Of a stretch of DNA of 64,000 bases, positions 59,941-64,000 are shown in pieces. The DNA is from Dipylidium caninum (taxonomy: Eukaryota > Platyhelminthes > Cestoda > Cyclophyllidea > Dipylidiidae), in contig QEYB01000338.1 of assembly GCA_017562135.1 (NCBI GenBank), positions 275,952 to 339,951 on the forward strand, read 5' to 3'. The notes beneath the pieces were generated by a model. It was not told the origin of the DNA. It saw only the letters and a program-made list of their open reading frames with translations, and made no database searches. Numbering within the stretch: position 1 is the stretch's first letter; each line of letters opens with the position of its first letter. A program made the translations under genes and the position numbers.

Positions 59941-62900
59941 TCACAAATATAGCAAACCCCCTTTTTTCAAGTTCATTTTGCGCAATTTTCATGTGACAAA
60001 TATTCACTTTTCGCGTGATCCAGAACTCTTGAAACAGATTGATTTCAAAAAAAATCTTATGATCCCTTTCCGTTAAAACCGATTAATTTTAACTTTTGCC
60101 GACCTTCGTGATAGCGAAAGCAAGGGTTTTTGAGAGGTTGCGACGGATTAGTCTTCTTCAAAGCCCCTTTTTTCTCTCGTATGATATACAATTTGGTTGG
60201 AAGCCTATTTTATTGCTCCATTCACTCCGAACTTCCCAAACAAGTCTGTGTCCGACATCAAAAACCAAACTAAATTATGGCGAGATAAGTTATTCTGCTC
60301 TTAAAGAACAAGTGATATTAAAACCTTTCCATCTGCGTCTGTTTGGGCCGTCGACAATGTTACTCGATACTCATTTTGGGTACACAGTTGGAAGTAGTTC
60401 GTGTCCACTCAAGTGTGACTGTCGCATCTCAGCAAATACTTTTGTTCCCTTCCTCACGCTTTCCTACCCCTTTTCCCTGACCTATATCGCTTGTGCTAAC
60501 CATAGTTGGATTTAATAGGTGCAAAAGGAGTAGACTTGCGAGTAACCGGAGGGTACACTCGAAAGATGCTTCAGGGCATCAAGTCTTCGGACTTATGGGA
60601 AACACGAACAAATCGGTTGGCAGATCTGCTAGCAATTCCCTTTTGGTCTAGTAATAAAGCTAAGAAAAGCTAAAGTCATTTAGCATGGCCAAAGCAATAG
60701 GTGGCACTCTGTCTTGCTGCCTCCTTTAACCGACACAGCTTCTACAATTTTACATTTTTTAATGCTACTGAAAATATGTTTAAACAACTTGCGAGAGTTG
60801 ACAGTGGGGAAGGTGACAATTTAGTGGTGAGGCACCTTGAGCGGTTTCGTTCCCCAAATGGAAGGTAGATATTTTGAGGGCGGGTAAATCATCAAATTGA
60901 GTGGCAAAGAGTTAAGTGAAATGCTCCCATCTTAGGAGGACGAATGGGGCTGCAAGGCATGGCAGCTTCAACTGCCCTCTGTAATTAATGAAGACCGCTG
61001 AGACGCCACTGGAAACCCTGATATTCCTCGGTCGAGGCAAGCGAAATATGAAACTTGACGTCTCGAAATAGCCCTTAACTTTGTAGTTAGTGATGTACCA
61101 AAATAATATGCTAAATGTTGTCGTCACAGTTTTCTCCTTTTTCACAATTGTTTAATACGCGCTGACAAGAGGAGGCGGAAACGTCTTTATTCCACATCTG
61201 CTCGCTGTCACCAGTTGTCGCTTCGTGAGCTGAGGAGCAGACACGTAGTAAACCCCAAGGTATAGAAGCTGCCATTTAATACCAGTAACACTCCTCTAAC
61301 CCCGAGAAATGTGCCGATTCCAGCGGTCGCGCAAAATATCTCTACAGTTCACAGTGAACGAAGACGTTTGCAACATTTAACTTTTCCCATAAGTCCTAAT
61401 CCTTTCAAACGCAGAGTAATGATGGGGACTCCCTCATAGGCTCCTGGCGATCATGATGAAATCAAATCCCCTTCTCCCAGTAGCTATATTTCCGAGCATC
61501 CCCAACAATTACGTTGGTACCTTCATCGTGTCGGAGTAGTTTCTTTCTCGCTCAGTTCCGAGCATTGGACATTTGACGGCCGAACAACAAGAAATAGCCA
61601 GTGGGTGACGGTGCCGACACTGCCAGTGGAGGAGCCACACTCTTGTGCAGCTCAGCCGTGGAGGAATTCTGCTCGAGAAAAGCCTGGGATCGTGGCCACG
61701 GTGCTTACTGGGCAATGTATCAGGACTACCAATGCAAAGTGACTCAGCCCTTCATTGTCGCTGTTACAAAAAAATGACAGTGATAGCAATAATGCTCTCT
61801 GTATCCATGTATTTCTGGGGCCACTGGGGAAATTATCACCGCCCATGCTTAAATGCATCCTTAGCTCTGTGATGATGACACGTTGACAGCAGCATTTACC
61901 CCGTTCATCCTCGCCGCACCAGAGGTGACTCCGTTGCCTACTGTCGGCACGTGAAGGATATTTCGGTTCGCGCTCGCGCTCCCTTTAAATGGTCATTTTG
62001 AAAGAAATTTAATTGTCTCCGAAAGTTGCCCTAAAGTATTCAGTTGGGTGCCTATTACCACCTCTACTGGATGCCAGGGCTGATGCTCGGTCAGTTTTAT
62101 TCGGGCACTTGAACCAGCAGATGGTGATGCGCGATGTAACTCACTTTCCCTCCAGATCTCGTAAGTTAGCACTGTCAAATGCCGTAGGTTATGCATTAAC
62201 TGACCTTTTTAGGCCCAAGAACATTCCAAAGTAGCTTTCCGACATGCTTTTTTTTGAGGTATAAATGAAAAAGAAACAACAAAAGCAACAAATCAAAACC
62301 GATCCGTTTTGTGCTTGTTTCATTGTTCTTTAAAAAATAACTCGCCTAATTGCCTCACCGATGCAGGTTCCGCCCTGGGAACTTGTCCCTCCATTAACAG
62401 GAACATTCAGACAATGTTACACCCCTTCCGTACCAGTAAATGTAACCGTAAAGATTAGCCGACATGAGCAAATCTAAAAGGTTTTCACTGTTTATGCGCC
62501 ATTTAATGAACCCATCAGCGTTCATCATTATCTGCCCTCTGACGGAACGGTAAGCCCGGGAGGCCAGGAAAATAAGACAATACTGCCGTAAGTGCTGAGT
62601 CCACAACTTCTGTTTAACGGTGTTAATGGAAAATCTCTCTTCCGGACCAAAAATGGCCCTTCTCTCTGTCCCCACGACCGCACAACGTCGCGTTGGGTAA
62701 GATTTTGTGGTTTGTGACACGTGACTTTAGATTCGGATTGGACGCAAAATTTGAATAAAATCCTTCGAAATTGTTCTGTTTCAAGACAAATTCCTGTGCC
62801 GTTGCTCACGTAAGAAAGAAAATTAATGGAAAAAGCTGTGGACGTTCGTTTCTTTATCTTTCCTCTTCCCTTTCCTCTCTCCGTCTCTGCTGTCCCGTTA

Positions 62901-64000
62901 TGAGATACTTTTTTCATTTTTGGCCCAAAAACTGATCTCGAAGCAGCTTGAAGGCACTAATTTCGGGAAGAATACGTTCTGGACCGTAAATGTGATAATT
63001 TTATTACATTATCATGGCATCAGGTTGTGTCACTCTTTCAATATCCCATTTTAGTAAGACAATTTAATGGACTCGCTTGGATATGCACTAAGTGGTTCGT
63101 GGAAAATATAGAATTTTCATCCAATTAATGATGGAAAATGAGTTGAGCATCTGCAAAAAACTCATTCTTCCATCACACACATTGAACACACTGCACGTGA
63201 GGAGACTCGTTCAAAAATACAGAAGAATGTGTTATTTGCGCGTTCTTGACCTCACCGCAGCAATTTTACTTTGGTCACCGGTGTAAGCGACTTGGTTGCA
63301 GCCATGTGCTTCGTCAAGCCCACGAAATCTCCTGCCAAACGTGTGCATCCGCTTGGCATTACCGTTCACTTCACCTTATATCAAACCTGCACCGCGAAGA
63401 AGCATGAAAGATACTCGTTTATTGGACTGTTAGAAATACATTCCTATATGGTTTACACATTGCTCGTGACATTTGACCCAATACCGCCTGAAAAGTTTTC
63501 CGACCAATGAAGAGGAAATGCAATTTACTTTCTAGGCGAATGCATATTTAAGGTAGGTCGAGGTAGTTTTGAAACACTGTCGGGGTTCACTTCACGCCGG
63601 ATTTATTGCCACTTGGGCAAAGGAGGGGATACAGGAGAGCAGCGGAGGACCAGGGCGCTTGCCGGCCCGCTGACTCTGACGCTGGCGTCGTCATTTGTCA
63701 GCGTGCGACCAACACACCTATGAGTCTGCGCAGAGACGGAACTCTGTCAGTGAGAAAAGCAGCAAATTGTGACTGCCACTCCAATCACTGTCGCAATGAT
63801 GGGTGAATAAGGGACCAAGAGTCGGATTTATTCAAAAAGCCACATTTCCTGACAGTGTGTTGGGAAAGTTAAACAACTCACATAGGGGTATGTCTCTCAA
63901 CCATCATCTGTTTAATCTTGTCTTTCCCTATTTGGTTGTAACTGCGCGGGGGGTATTAATGTGATTTCCTTTCCCCGATTTCGAGTGCAATTTATAGGGA
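59941..64000. other. AT-rich end of window, no supported gene
   Basis: Short open frames only, the longest being 139 codons at 60096-60515 on the plus strand, with no domain or splice support. A polypurine/AC-rich run lies near 62268-62300. No RNA gene was recognised. Confidence 0.5.

Overview
This window looks like animal (metazoan) nuclear DNA, moderately AT-rich, with one well-supported gene and long stretches without recognisable coding sequence. The gene is a seven-repeat protocadherin on the minus strand between about 19.6 and 30.7 kb. It is split by spliceosomal GT-AG introns, one of them only 70 bp. Protocadherins are animal proteins. The very short intron and sparse gene content would fit a flatworm such as a tapeworm, but this is a weak inference: no rRNA, spliced-leader or mitochondrial marker is present to test it.

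Layout. 1-7 kb: mostly non-coding, with a candidate 72-bp minus-strand exon near the left edge that resembles the end of a TAF8/TAF3-type (bromodomain-associated) histone fold, and a weaker possible partner at 5.4-5.6 kb. 7.1-16.7 kb: a repeat-rich, plus-strand G-rich, simple-sequence-rich block. It contains two diverged direct copies of one repeat (about 7.17-7.84 and 13.54-14.28 kb); the second has gained several microsatellites. It also has (CCACG)8, CCGAA-type, 9-bp and 14-bp tandem repeats and a G-quadruplex-type run. 16.7-19.6 kb: nothing coding seen.

19.6-30.7 kb: the protocadherin. Five coding exons, all joined in phase 0, give about 1,182 residues: signal peptide, seven cadherin (EC) repeats, one transmembrane helix and a 314-residue cytoplasmic tail ending with an ADSGRG-containing exon. 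An AATAAA lies 54 bp past the stop codon. Upstream of the start are a 24-bp perfect alternating purine-pyrimidine tract and two CCAAT boxes in opposite orientation. Intron 1 holds an open stretch resembling part of another cadherin repeat, possibly a decayed duplicate exon.

31-64 kb: no convincing gene. Notable features are a pair of about 98% identical 330-bp inverted repeats at 42.69-43.02 and 44.10-44.43 kb, a plus-strand C-rich and G-poor simple-sequence block at 56.0-58.3 kb, and an unusual GC/CpG-rich block at 58.56-59.94 kb of unknown nature. No CRISPR array, operon, prokaryotic gene, confident tRNA/rRNA or intact transposase/reverse transcriptase was found.
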